Shown here: positions 1-9,744 of the stretch, piece by piece
Numbering within the stretch: the stretch's first letter is position 1
Layout of the letters: each line of letters begins with the position of its first letter
From: Stentor roeselii
Lineage: Eukaryota > Ciliophora > Heterotrichea > Heterotrichida > Stentoridae
Direction of reading: 5' to 3'
NCBI GenBank assembly: GCA_006503475.1
Contig: RSEH01000173.1
Span: forward strand, 1-64,000
DNA length: 64,000 bases
Made by a program: the position numbers and the translations under genes
The notes under the pieces: model-generated
Databases searched by the model: none
Told to the model about the DNA's origin: nothing
The model's input: the letters and a program-made list of their open reading frames with translations, nothing else

Positions 1-1643
1 AAAGGAACTGATAATGAAAAATTTAGTGGACCGATTCCAATTCTTTATCTTATAAGATCTAGTTAATAATAATAAAAGTAAAATATTGAAGGAATTAAGT
101 TATTTGTTGGAACAAAGTTTTATTTAATAATATTTTTTACAATTTAATGATTTTGGGTTTAGATTATTCATATCATAATTGTTTAATATCTAATCATTAT
201 TAAAAATTTAGATATTTCATAAAAACTTTATGATATACAAAACTAATGAGTACTTCATCTTTTAGATACGGACACAGAAGTCATTAAATGTTCATTACAA
301 TGACTATTAAAGTGGTGATCATTTATTACTTAATTAGTATCAGACTATAATTTGAATTAGATCATCACTTATTATTAAATTCTTGGCTCTATGATTTATG
401 AAAATTCGTATGCTATGATATTTTTGGATTCTTTAGATGAATTTCTTCAAATACTCAAGAGATATTCTGGATATAGGGCTTTGAAATTATTCTTGGATTA
501 TCTATACTTAAGTGTTTCTATTAATGAAATCAGAAAACTGGGCATTTAACATCATTCTTTCAATGATTTTCTAAATATATCTCAAGGCTTCAAATTACTA
601 ATTGAAAATTTGATTTGTGTGATGAAGCACAACTTCACCTAGATTCATATTTAATATATTAATTTCATTCCAGAAATTAAAATAAGCATTATAATCAGCT
701 ATATAAACATAAATGATTAATGAAACCATCCTCTTTAAATTAATATAATTCTATAATAAATTCTATAATCAGCCGGTAAATATGATATTAGAAGCAAAAT
801 TCAAAAAATTATAAAGAATTGTTTAACTCTGTTCAATAGCCGTTCATGGTTAATTAAAAAATTTAATTGCTTAACTAGCACCGTAAAAAAGCCTTAAAAT
901 AGAAAAAATAGCTAAAAATTATCAACTAGATGAACTCTATGATGCTTTCGCTCAGACTCAAAAGTATTTAAAGACAAAAACTAAAATAATAGAATAATAA
1001 AAAATATTGAAAATACCTGTAAAAGTGAAAATAAACTTTTAAAGTAATGAAAGAAAAGTAGATTACTTAATGTTTAATGAGGATTGCAGTGATTTGACCT
1101 AAGAAAACTTGATGAATTTCAAAAAAAAATTACTCAATTTTTTAGGATTTGTTTAATAATGAGATTCACCAGAATAAGCTGGTTTAAAATAGTCTCTGAT
1201 ATAAAACGACAATCAATTTTTTTGTAGTTAACACTTTAATAATAGTAAAGACTATGTATTCTATTTTGTTATTTTATGATGAATATCTAATCCTATAAGT
1301 TTTTGATGATTCGAAATCGATAGAACGAGCTGTCATAGTCATTATATTTATCTAGGGTATTTTGAAGTAAGAATTAGAAAAGTGATCGATTCGTTATTGA
1401 ATATAAATACAACCAAACATTTATATATAATCTTAAAAGTATCAATTATCTTGTGTTACGAGAACAAGTGTTTATTTGAGAAATCAGTATTCAATATCCT
1501 ATCTCCGCTAATTTCTCTAGTGAAGTAAATATTTTTCAATCCAGTTATCTATTTAAAATACACTACATCCCTTAAAATTCCATATCATAAACACTAAAAT
1601 ATTAAAACAAAGATCTTGAATCTACAATCCTTTATAATAATCA
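1..1643. other. AT-rich gene-poor stretch with TAA/TAG-containing open frames
   Basis: No gene in the standard code is visible here. On the + strand, frames 319-720 and 626-1159 stay open only if TAA and TAG are read as amino acids, and each is closed by TGA. I counted 13 TGA triplets in the other two frames across each interval and none in the chosen frame. In 626-1159, G is most frequent at codon position 1 (31) and rarest at position 2 (11), as in coding DNA. I recognise no protein family. It could be decayed coding sequence of foreign or mobile origin, or chance in AT-rich DNA. The last ~200 nt before 1644 are an ordinary upstream spacer. Confidence 0.4.
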
Positions 1644-2837
1644 ATGTCCTGCCCATACTGTCTCGAACCTTTTAACATTCATTCCAAAGTTCCAATATCT
1701 CTAAGCTGTTCTCATACCTTTTGCCAAGACTGCGTGAGTCTCTTAAGTGAAATAATGCGCTACTGTCCACTTGACAGCAAAATAGTCTCCTATGATACGA
1801 AAAACATTAATGAAGAAATCCTTGATAAACTAAATTTTCTCTGCCAAACTCATAATCTTGAAATATCAGGAGTTTGTGAAAGCCATTCAGAATTTTTTTG
1901 CCCGTCATGCAAATCAAAGCACAACTCTTGCAAGATTTTTCTCGGAAACTATGAAAAAATCAAAATTCACTTAAAACAAACTATTGATGAAGCTTTAACT
2001 AAAAGCTTTGAAATCAGTGAAAATATCAACAAAGGCCAGTTGATTGAATTTGAAGATGGTATAGTTTGGATTGATGAATATTTGAAGGTAATCAATGAGG
2101 CTTTGCAAGAAATTGAATTTTCAGAGGAAAATAATTTTACAATGGAAAGTAAGTTGAAAATTATTGAAAAGTATAAAAATATTGAAGGGATTTTAAAGGG
2201 TGAACTTGAAGAGAATGAAGAGAAAAATAATCCTTTGACACTTGCATTACCTGATAAACCTTTCAGTCTTCCTTTAGTTCCAGATCCTAAGGACCCACTT
2301 AAATCAATATTCAAGTTTGATCCTGACAACATGGCTTCAAACGATTTTTTCAAAAACTTTCTGAAAATGATGTCAAGCCCAGATAAAATAGTTTCAGAAA
2401 TAATGCAAAATGCGAGTGATAAATACTTATTTCAATTCTTCGTAAAAAGCTCTATAAACAAAGAAGAATTCGGCCAATACTTCTGCTATTTTCTTCATAG
2501 TTGCCCGGATAGTATATCAATATTTGGATTTGGAATCGGAAGACCAAGTAATCGAAACCAATCGATTTTTATCAGTAGTTTTGAAGTGCACCTTTCAGCA
2601 AAAACTCTATTAAAAGAAGAGCTTATTGTTGAATACGACGAAGATCAAAAGATTTATGATTACTATTTAAAAGAACCAATATATTTAGAGCCTAATGCCG
2701 AGTTATTTATTCAAGTCGAGATAATGGGAAGCGGAAACTACTTATTCAGTGGTTCTCACTGTAAAAATGTTTCAACCAAAGGAGCCGATGGAAAAGTTTA
2801 CTCTGAGTCATTCCCAGTTTTATATTTCATATGTTAG
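1644..2837 (+). CDS. RING / B-box / PHR-like protein (TRIM-type architecture)
   Basis: 397 aa, probably a ubiquitin ligase or zinc-binding adaptor. Residues 3-45 form a RING-like module (CPYC, CSHTFCQDC, then CPLD). Residues 66-95 hold a B-box-like Cys/His set (LCQTH...CPSCKSKH). A helical, glutamate-rich middle follows. About residues 290-397 resemble a PHR-type beta-sandwich: IFGFGIGRP, a hydrophobic EVHLSAKTLL strand and PIYLEPNAELFIQVEI. The last RING Cys pair is incomplete (CPLD), so ligase activity is uncertain. The gene ends in TAG and the next start is only 18 nt away. A related gene begins at 63278. The domain call is by pattern; the substrate is unknown. Confidence 0.75.
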   Translation: MSCPYCLEPFNIHSKVPISLSCSHTFCQDCVSLLSEIMRYCPLDSKIVSYDTKNINEEILDKLNFLCQTHNLEISGVCESHSEFFCPSCKSKHNSCKIFLGNYEKIKIHLKQTIDEALTKSFEISENINKGQLIEFEDGIVWIDEYLKVINEALQEIEFSEENNFTMESKLKIIEKYKNIEGILKGELEENEEKNNPLTLALPDKPFSLPLVPDPKDPLKSIFKFDPDNMASNDFFKNFLKMMSSPDKIVSEIMQNASDKYLFQFFVKSSINKEEFGQYFCYFLHSCPDSISIFGFGIGRPSNRNQSIFISSFEVHLSAKTLLKEELIVEYDEDQKIYDYYLKEPIYLEPNAELFIQVEIMGSGNYLFSGSHCKNVSTKGADGKVYSESFPVLYFIC

Positions 2838-2855
2838 CAAAACTAAATAAAAATC

Positions 2856-3788
2856 ATGTCAGATATTCCAGAAGACTGCCCAGGTACCAGTTCAAGCCAA
2901 GCAGGAAAGTCCAGCGCATGCCAAGGTTGCCCGAACCAAAAGACCTGCCTTTCAGGAGAAGCTGCATCAAAAGACCCATCAATATCATTAGTCGCTGAGC
3001 GACTTCGTTCAGTGAAATCAGTGATTTTAGTTCTATCCGGGAAAGGAGGAGTAGGAAAAAGTACCGTCTCAGCACAACTGGCTTACACCCTGGCCCAGTC
3101 TCAAGACAAGCAAGTCGGTCTTCTTGACATCGACATTTGCGGTCCGAGCCAGCCCCACCTGATGAGCATGAAAAACGAGGAAGTCCACACAAGTGCCTCG
3201 GGATGGTCTCCAGTCTTCCATGAAGACTTCCCGAATCTAGCCGTGATGTCCATCGGGTTTTTAATTCCCTCTTCAGATGAGCCTGTCATTTGGAGAGGGC
3301 CGAGGAAAAATGGACTCATTAAACAATTTCTCACTGATGTCGACTGGGGAAATCTTGATTTTCTTGTTGTTGACTGCCCACCTGGCACTTCTGATGAACA
3401 TCTGAGTATTGCTACGTTTTTGACTGATGTGCCTCAGAAAGCTGCGATTATTGTCACCACTCCTCATGAACTTGCCTTGCTTGATGTGAGGAAGGAAATT
3501 GGATTCTGTAGGAAGACTGGAATTGATATTATTGGAGTTGTGGAAAATATGGCTGGGTTCCTTTGTAATGGATGTGGGAATAGAACGGTTTTGTTTGATG
3601 AAAATGATGGGGTTGACAGAATGTGTAGCGATTTTATGTTGCAGAAAATAGCGTCGGTCCCTTTTTCTTATTCGCTTAGTAGGGCTACACAGCTTGGGAT
3701 TGCTTTGAGTAGTAGTGATTTGAAGGAATTCGCCATTTACCAAAGTATTGAACAGGCTGTCATTAAGTTCTTTTCTAAAAGTAGTTAA
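2856..3788 (+). CDS. NUBP1: NUBP1/Nbp35 cytosolic Fe-S scaffold P-loop NTPase
   Basis: 310 aa. It is the Mrp/NBP35-class ATPase that, with Cfd1/NUBP2, assembles 4Fe-4S clusters in the cytosol and passes them to apo-proteins. The N-terminal four-cysteine ferredoxin-like motif (CPGTSSSQAGKSSACQGC, then C at CLSG) separates Nbp35 from Cfd1. A deviant Walker A GKGGVGKST lies near residue 63, Walker B VVDCPPGTSDEH near 170, and the cluster-bridging CNGCG near 237. Length fits the family. It sits 18 nt after the RING gene and 5 nt before the TPR gene. The coding strand is C-rich in the first half and G/T-rich in the second, without change of reading frame. Confidence 0.95.
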   Translation: MSDIPEDCPGTSSSQAGKSSACQGCPNQKTCLSGEAASKDPSISLVAERLRSVKSVILVLSGKGGVGKSTVSAQLAYTLAQSQDKQVGLLDIDICGPSQPHLMSMKNEEVHTSASGWSPVFHEDFPNLAVMSIGFLIPSSDEPVIWRGPRKNGLIKQFLTDVDWGNLDFLVVDCPPGTSDEHLSIATFLTDVPQKAAIIVTTPHELALLDVRKEIGFCRKTGIDIIGVVENMAGFLCNGCGNRTVLFDENDGVDRMCSDFMLQKIASVPFSYSLSRATQLGIALSSSDLKEFAIYQSIEQAVIKFFSKSS

Positions 3789-3793
3789 TAAAT

Positions 3794-5806
3794 ATGCATA
3801 AAGTCTCGCAGAAGGAACAACAGCAGACTGAAAATCGAGAGCAAAATAAGAATATTAGGGAAGCTGAAGCGAAATTTAAAGAAGGAAAACAATTGTTAAA
3901 AGATTCGAAAACACCTGAACAGATTGAGCAAGCTGCACAGTTATTCTCGGAAGCATTGAACTTGAGAGATGATAAATCGATTTATTACACATTTAGAGGG
4001 ATGGCTTTCCGCAGTCTAGGCTGGTTCCGTCGTTCAAGCTGCGATTTCGGAGTGGCAATCCAGATGGACCCAAACTGTGCAATCCACTACTCAGAGCGTG
4101 GAATCTGTTACCAAAAAATGGGCCGTCTAGAAGAAGCATTAGAAGACTTTAACCAAGCAATAAGCCTGGACTCCTCAAACGGTCACTATTTCTACCAGCG
4201 AGCAATGGTTTACAGCAAGATGAACAAGTTCGACCTGGCAGTGGAAGACTACACAAAAGCGATCTCTTCAATGTCAGACGCGTTCCAAGCTTACTGCAAC
4301 AGAGGAAACTGTTACCGTCGTTTAGAGAAGTTAGACCTTTCAATCCAAGACCTGAAAAAAGCAGTGTCTTTACAACAAGACAACGTAAATGCTCGTAACA
4401 ACCTTGGACTTAGTTACTTTGAAAAGAAAGAATTCGACTTGGCAGTGACGGAATTTAATAAAGCGATTGAAATGGATAAGGAAAATCCGACTTTGTATTA
4501 TAATCGAGGAGTCGTTTTTTATCATTCGGGAGAAATTGAAACTGCATTGAGAGACTTTAATCGCGCAATTGAACTGGACCCGCAGGACCCGAACCATTAC
4601 TTTAATAGAGGGAATGCTTTTTTGAATGTCAATAAATATAAACAAGCTTATCAGGATTTCAATCAGGCTATTGCACTTGCACCTTCTAATCCGAAGTTTT
4701 ATCACTCTATGGGACTTGCTTATGAGAAACAGGAAAGGTTCTCTGAAGCTATACAGATGTACTCTAAAGCGTTGGATATCGCACCGGATCATGTTGCTTC
4801 TAGGTTTCATCTTGGAATCATGCTGCATAAAGACGGTCAGTTCCCTCAAGCCTTACAAGCTTTCACCCGAGTTCTAGAACTCATAGGCGACGACCGTCTA
4901 GTTTACGAGAGTCGGGGTAGACTTTACCAAGACATGAGAAATCACGACGTGGCAATAAAAGACTTCAACAAGGCCATATCCCTGGACCCAATCAGTCCCG
5001 ACGCATATATCTTCCGAGGAATTTCATTACTACGTCTAGGAAAGCCTGAAAGTGCAATAAACGATTTCGAAAAGGCAATAGAAGTTGATTCAGAAAGTCC
5101 TTTAATCTACAACGGTTTAGGCAACGCATACAAAGCCCTCGGCAACTACGACGAGGCCCTAGCGAACCTTTCCACAGCAGTAGACCGAGAAAGGACTTCC
5201 GTTGACTTCTTAGTAGACAGGTCCGCCTTATTCTGCGAGATAAAAGATTACGACAGAGCCGTGAACGACCTGACCTCAGGACTTGCTCTTCACCCTTCAG
5301 ACCCTCAGTTGTTTTACAAGCGGGGACTCGCCTTTTACCAGTCTGACAGATTTCTTCAGGCGATTCAGGATTTTGAGGAAAGTTTGGCGAATAAGCCTTT
5401 TCCTACATATAAACCTGATATTTTATATCATTTAGGACTCGCTTTTTGCAATTTGGAAATGTTTGAAAAAGCTATTTTGCCTTTGAGTAAATGTATTGAA
5501 TTGTGTCCTAATGAACCGATGTATTATCATGAAAGGGCTAAAGCTTTTCAGATGATTGATGAAAATGATAAGGCACTCAGTGATTTTACTGTTGTTATTC
5601 GATTGCAACCGGCTAATGCTCATGCGTTTTTTAGGAGAGGGTTTAGTCAGAAGGCACTTAAAAGGTATTTGGAGGCTGCTGAAGACTTTAGAAAAGCGAG
5701 AGAATTGAAACCTGATGATCCTAATTTGGTTACTAATCCTAAACAGGTGCATAAGGTTAAATGTATTGTCTTGTGTCAGCCTGGACATGAGCCTAAGTTT
5801 AACTAG
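3794..5806 (+). CDS. Long tetratricopeptide-repeat (TPR) protein
   Basis: 670 aa, almost entirely TPR helices after a charged N-terminal segment of about 50 residues. Roughly sixteen 34-residue repeats are visible with the usual W/L-G-Y-A-F-A-P pattern, for example YYNRGVVFYHSGEIETALRD and AYIFRGISLLRLGKPESAIN. TPR superhelices are protein-binding scaffolds; no catalytic motif or membrane segment is present. Similar all-TPR proteins occur in ciliary transport and in assembly chaperone systems, but I cannot assign one. Its ATG lies 5 nt after the NUBP1 stop, so its promoter must lie inside NUBP1 or the two share a transcript. Base composition alternates C-rich and G/T-rich in blocks of about 400-500 nt. 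Confidence 0.9.
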   Translation: MHKVSQKEQQQTENREQNKNIREAEAKFKEGKQLLKDSKTPEQIEQAAQLFSEALNLRDDKSIYYTFRGMAFRSLGWFRRSSCDFGVAIQMDPNCAIHYSERGICYQKMGRLEEALEDFNQAISLDSSNGHYFYQRAMVYSKMNKFDLAVEDYTKAISSMSDAFQAYCNRGNCYRRLEKLDLSIQDLKKAVSLQQDNVNARNNLGLSYFEKKEFDLAVTEFNKAIEMDKENPTLYYNRGVVFYHSGEIETALRDFNRAIELDPQDPNHYFNRGNAFLNVNKYKQAYQDFNQAIALAPSNPKFYHSMGLAYEKQERFSEAIQMYSKALDIAPDHVASRFHLGIMLHKDGQFPQALQAFTRVLELIGDDRLVYESRGRLYQDMRNHDVAIKDFNKAISLDPISPDAYIFRGISLLRLGKPESAINDFEKAIEVDSESPLIYNGLGNAYKALGNYDEALANLSTAVDRERTSVDFLVDRSALFCEIKDYDRAVNDLTSGLALHPSDPQLFYKRGLAFYQSDRFLQAIQDFEESLANKPFPTYKPDILYHLGLAFCNLEMFEKAILPLSKCIELCPNEPMYYHERAKAFQMIDENDKALSDFTVVIRLQPANAHAFFRRGFSQKALKRYLEAAEDFRKARELKPDDPNLVTNPKQVHKVKCIVLCQPGHEPKFN

Positions 5807-5908
5807 TGATTATAGTTTATTTAATTGGATTGTGTTTGGTGGTTTTAATGAGTTGTAAGGTTTGATGTTAAAAATTAATGAGATCTATTAATATTTATAT
5901 ATCATCGA

Positions 5909-6190
5909 CTAGAACAAAGAACATTTTTGCTTTTCACAAAATCCCTTTTCTTCAATCTTGATCTCAGTAGACCGATAGTCCCTTTTCCTATTAACAACCC
6001 TCGTAGTAGCTAAAGAAATATCCCTAAACTGACCAGTTCCATTTCTTTTAAAATCTAAATCATTCAATTCAACAGAAGTTGAATTCGACCGATTAAATTC
6101 TTGAAATAAATTTTCAGGCAAACAATCTCTCTCAATTTTTGTTTCCAAAGAAATAATTGACTCCTGGTAACTTCCAATTGAATCTTCCAT
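5909..6190 (-). CDS. Small hypothetical protein, divergent partner
   Basis: 93 aa, unrecognised. It starts MEDSIGSYQESIISLETKIE, with a short helical N-terminus, and ends in a charged Lys/Cys-rich tail (EKQKCSLF). No domain, membrane segment or signal peptide is visible. Support for a real gene comes from the clean ATG preceded by TA-rich sequence and from its position: its ATG lies 5 bp from the ATG of the next gene on the opposite strand. An extra exon or a shadow ORF cannot be excluded. Confidence 0.5.
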   Translation of the reverse strand: MEDSIGSYQESIISLETKIERDCLPENLFQEFNRSNSTSVELNDLDFKRNGTGQFRDISLATTRVVNRKRDYRSTEIKIEEKGFCEKQKCSLF

Positions 6191-6195
6191 TTATA

Positions 6196-6534
6196 ATGTC
6201 TTTCAACAAGTCAGGTTGCATTGTCAAGTTAGAAGATGAAGAAATCTCTCAAAGCGAAAAATATACTGAGTATTGTCTTGGACAGGTAGAAAAAGAACTG
6301 GAAGGACTTGGACTTAGCAATGCGTAAGTCTTATTCAGGGATTTCAATATGTTGATTGCTGAAATTTATGAACTTCGAAAACACTTGGAAAAGAAACCTG
6401 TTATTGAAAAACCTAGAGTTACGAATCATTTTAGTGAAATTGAAAGACTTATATATGAGAACTCTCGACTTGAAGATGAAATCGCGGAATTTCAGAGAAG
6501 GGAAGAAGATATCATTACTAGGAAGTGGTGGTAA
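6196..6534 (+). CDS. Small coiled-coil protein, one 15-nt intron
   Basis: About 107 aa in two exons, 6196-6323 and 6339-6534. The first exon frame meets TAA at once, but removing GTAAGTCTTATTCAG (6324-6338) joins it in frame to the ATG-containing ORF downstream. The product is acidic and helical (EKYTEYCLGQVEKELEGLGL, then MLIAEIYELRKHLEKK and RLIYENSRLEDEIAEFQRRE), a likely coiled coil. No known family is recognised. The start is chosen as the first ATG; it lies 5 bp from the divergent gene's ATG. The intron fits all rules seen elsewhere in the window, which supports the gene being real. Confidence 0.65.
6324..6338 (+). other. 15-nt spliceosomal intron
   Basis: GTAAGTCTTATTCAG; GT...AG with A at position 10. 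Its removal deletes an in-frame TAA and joins two open frames. Confidence 0.85.
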
Positions 6535-6703
6535 TTGTTTATAATTATTTGAATAGTTGAAGGTTTATTTGGGTTTATCTTTTGGTTAATTTATAATATG
6601 AATTTTTCTGAAAGATGATGAACAACACCCACTCCTTAAATAAAAGCAATTCCCAATCCTCTGAACCAAAAAATCCTCTCATACTTCCTTATAACAGTTA
6701 AAA

Positions 6704-7894
6704 ATGGGTTGCGGTCACACATCACAAAGAGACAAAATAATATCCCCTCACCACATCGGCAAGGTAAACATGAGATACCCAAACCACATGCGACTTCGAA
6801 TAAGAACCCGAGACACCCAAGGAAAAGAAGGTTTTCGTACAGTTCCATTCGCTTTAAAGACTCCCTTCTTGCACAAAACTCCCAAATCCCTCTTCCCACC
6901 AATCGAATTCGTCTCACTCTGCACCCTTCCAGGGATCGACCCAACAGGGACAACAGAAAAAAAATGCCAAGACATCTGCGGAGTCTATTCAAACCCTTCA
7001 GCAATTCTTCTAGTCCTTTTCGACGGTCACGGTAAAGACGGTGAAAAAATCGTCGACATCTGTTTAAACGAAACAGCTCATCTTTTCGAAGAGACTTTTC
7101 AAGAGTACATAGGAAATGAAAAAGCTTTTCTTGAACGAATCTGTAAAACTTGTGATGATTCTGTGAAAAGAAACCCGAGTGTCGATTCTAATAATTCTGG
7201 AAGGTAAGGATTAAGCAGCACTGCTGTTTTAGTGATGGTCAATCAAGAAGGTATTCACTCTGCGAGTCTTGGAGACTCAAGAGCCTTGTTGGCAACGAGT
7301 AAGATGCCCAGTCAGGTTCCTGTTGTGAAGGCTCAGAACTTTGATGATAAAAAACATTTGTATTTGGATAAGAGCAGCTTGATTCCTGTTCAACTTACGA
7401 AGGATCAGAAACCTGAAGACCCTGAAGAACATGCAAGGATTAGACAGTGTGGAGGGACTATTAAGAAAATTGTGCAGAATGGGAAAACTACGGGACCTTA
7501 TAGAGTTGTTGATAGTAGTGGACAGTATCCGTTGTTGGCTATGTCTAGGTCTATTGGTGATGCTACTGGAGCACCTTTAGGAGTTATCTCTACACCGATT
7601 TCTACTTTTCTTGCTGGGAGTAATAATGAGAGGTTTATTGTACTTGGATCTGATGGGATTTGGGACGTAATGGACAATGAAGATGTAGTTACTTTCGTCG
7701 AAACATATCGAAAGCAATGTCTTCCCGAAGCCCCTGCTCCTGAGCAAGTATTTTGCAACAACACGATAATCGCTCATCTTCTCTGCGAAGAGGCTAGAAT
7801 GAGATGGATGAAAGTAGTAGCTGAAGAAGATGCACTGATTGACGATATCTCAGCAGTAATAGTGCAATTTAGAGAAAATAATTTAAGTCCATGA
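6704..7894 (+). CDS. PP2C-type Ser/Thr phosphatase (PPM family), N-myristoylatable
   Basis: 391 aa in two exons, 6704-7203 and 7219-7894. Removing GTAAGGATTAAGCAG (7204-7218) restores the PPM motif SGSTAVLVMV. Other PPM motifs are LFDGHGKDG (metal-binding Asp and Gly), SLGDSRALL, LAMSRSIGDATG and LGSDGIWDVMDNEDVV, so the catalytic metal centre looks intact. The N-terminus MGCGHT has Gly2 for N-myristoylation and Cys3 for palmitoylation, suggesting attachment to membrane. It would remove phosphate from Ser/Thr with Mg/Mn. It converges with the WD40 gene, with 29 bp between stops. The stop is TGA. Confidence 0.93.
7204..7218 (+). other. 15-nt spliceosomal intron
   Basis: GTAAGGATTAAGCAG in the PP2C gene; A at position 10. 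Splicing rebuilds the family motif GSTAV. Confidence 0.95.
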
Positions 7895-7923
7895 AATTAT
7901 GAAAACTAAATCTTATCTATTTT

Positions 7924-9744
7924 CTAAATATGACTGAAAATCTCAGGAAACATGTAAGTCCTGATGTTATTTTCTTGAGCCATTGCGAAATAAGTCCCGA
8001 AATCCGAAGCGTCAGTCACAAAACTATTAAAATTTAACTTTGAAGTGAAAATCATTAAAAGTTTTTTCTTTTGAATTATTTGCACAACGTTTTCACAGAT
8101 CAAAAAAATAAATTGACCTTCGGCGAAGGCCTTGGCTGAGTAGATACTTGAATCGAAAACCTTCAGTTCTCGGGAACGAGTGAATCCGAGTTGAAGGTTG
8201 AATAGTTTCACTTGTTTTACTCTTTTCCAGACACGAATGAAACCGTCACAGCCAGTTGTGATGATTGAATTGCCTTTTCGACTTACTAATATGCATGAAA
8301 TCCACTGCTTGTGAGCTTCTTTTTGTCGCCATAGGATTTTTTTGGAGTTTGTTTTCATTAGAGCCAGGTCGCCACTGCGACATCCAGCCCATATTTCGAA
8401 GTTTCCTTCGTTGTCTGAATATTTCGGGGTTTTAACACACCAAATGTCTGATTCCAGATCAAATAAAGCAATAGGAATACCTCCTTTATTCCAAACAATA
8501 ACCTGTTGATCCAGATTTCCAGCAACAATAAACATTTTATTGCTAGTAAAAGCAATACTCCTAACAGCTCCTCTATTCTGTCCACGATCTAAAGTGAGAT
8601 TAGCAATAGTCATACCAGTGATTAACTCCCAGATCTTAGCAATTCCATCTCGCCCTCCAGAGACAATCTCTGAGTTATCATCAGCGATATCAACACACAT
8701 GACGCCATCAGCATGTCCTTCAAGTACATTCAAACAATGTCCAGTTTTAACTTCCCAAACACAAATAGTCTTATCAAGTGACCCAGAGACCAAAATTCTC
8801 GAATCTTTCGAAAACTTGACACATTGAATCAAATCTTTATGACCTTTATAAAAGCGACTTCCGTCATTCATAGTCTTCAAAGTAAAGAAATCAAAAACCG
8901 CGGGTAATAAAACTGAAATATTCATCTTCACCTGAGAAAAGTCACTTCCTGAAAAGTTTGTCCCGATGAACTTCCCGCCTGTGACTTCACTGTTCGAAAG
9001 ATTGAGTTTCTGAAGAGAGAGGTTGGAAAAGTTAAAGTGATGTTTGCTTAGAATAGTAAAAGCTTTACTAGCTAAAGACTGGTACTCAGGTTGATTTTGT
9101 GACAGGTACATTATAGACAATAGGACTTTCTGTGACTCTTTATCATTTAAATATTTACTCAGCTCGTTTAACATGATTTTGTTGTTGATTGAGTTGAGTC
9201 TTGAGACTATTGAGCTGAAAAGTAATGAATCTGACGTGTACTCAAGGTCTTCATTTACTAAAGTAAAGAGTTTTTCTTGAGGAAGTGAAAATTTCACTTG
9301 GGGAAGGACTAAAGAACTCAAATAGTCTGATAGGCTTGTCGGGTCTTGAATCAAAAGTTGATCGATTCTAGAAAGAGAATTTTTTGCTACTCTTTTTGAT
9401 TGGAATACCTGGCTTAGACGTGAAATAAAGGACATTTGCATTGATTCGATCTTTGAACGATGAATGCTTGCTTCTTGTTGAATATGACGGATTAAGGATT
9501 TTGACTTTGACTCTATTTCTTGGATTAGAGTTGATAAATGCCTCACTGTGCTTGTTAGGTGAGAGATGTAAAGGGATAAGTTCTCTGATTGGATTGGAAT
9601 GTAAAGCTCTTCAAACTTGTGAACTTCTTCTGATTTTGTTTGGGTCATGTGCGTTAAGATGTGCTCTTTGCAGAATGTTAGAGATTTGCATGAACAGATG
9701 TATTCGGATAGGAGTTCGCAGTTTTGATATGTGCAGGTTTCCAT
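7924..9744 (-). CDS. B-box-like / pentapeptide / WD40 repeat protein
   Basis: 606 aa. The N-terminal 35 residues carry a B-box-like Cys/His cluster (METCTYQNCELLSEYIC, CKEH). A helical region of about 200 residues follows, then two or three pentapeptide-type stretches (NLSLQKLNLSNSE, FIGTNFSGSDFSQ), then about six WD40 repeats from residue ~300 (SGSLDKTICVWEV, SGGRDGIAKIWEL, TTGCDGFIRVWKR). WD40 propellers act as binding platforms; no enzyme motif is seen. This B-box-WD40 layout seems typical of large ciliate families rather than a named orthologue. The ATG at 9744 follows an AATAAAC leader on the minus strand. Confidence 0.85.
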   Translation of the reverse strand: METCTYQNCELLSEYICSCKSLTFCKEHILTHMTQTKSEEVHKFEELYIPIQSENLSLYISHLTSTVRHLSTLIQEIESKSKSLIRHIQQEASIHRSKIESMQMSFISRLSQVFQSKRVAKNSLSRIDQLLIQDPTSLSDYLSSLVLPQVKFSLPQEKLFTLVNEDLEYTSDSLLFSSIVSRLNSINNKIMLNELSKYLNDKESQKVLLSIMYLSQNQPEYQSLASKAFTILSKHHFNFSNLSLQKLNLSNSEVTGGKFIGTNFSGSDFSQVKMNISVLLPAVFDFFTLKTMNDGSRFYKGHKDLIQCVKFSKDSRILVSGSLDKTICVWEVKTGHCLNVLEGHADGVMCVDIADDNSEIVSGGRDGIAKIWELITGMTIANLTLDRGQNRGAVRSIAFTSNKMFIVAGNLDQQVIVWNKGGIPIALFDLESDIWCVKTPKYSDNEGNFEIWAGCRSGDLALMKTNSKKILWRQKEAHKQWISCILVSRKGNSIITTGCDGFIRVWKRVKQVKLFNLQLGFTRSRELKVFDSSIYSAKAFAEGQFIFLICENVVQIIQKKKLLMIFTSKLNFNSFVTDASDFGTYFAMAQENNIRTYMFPEIFSHI

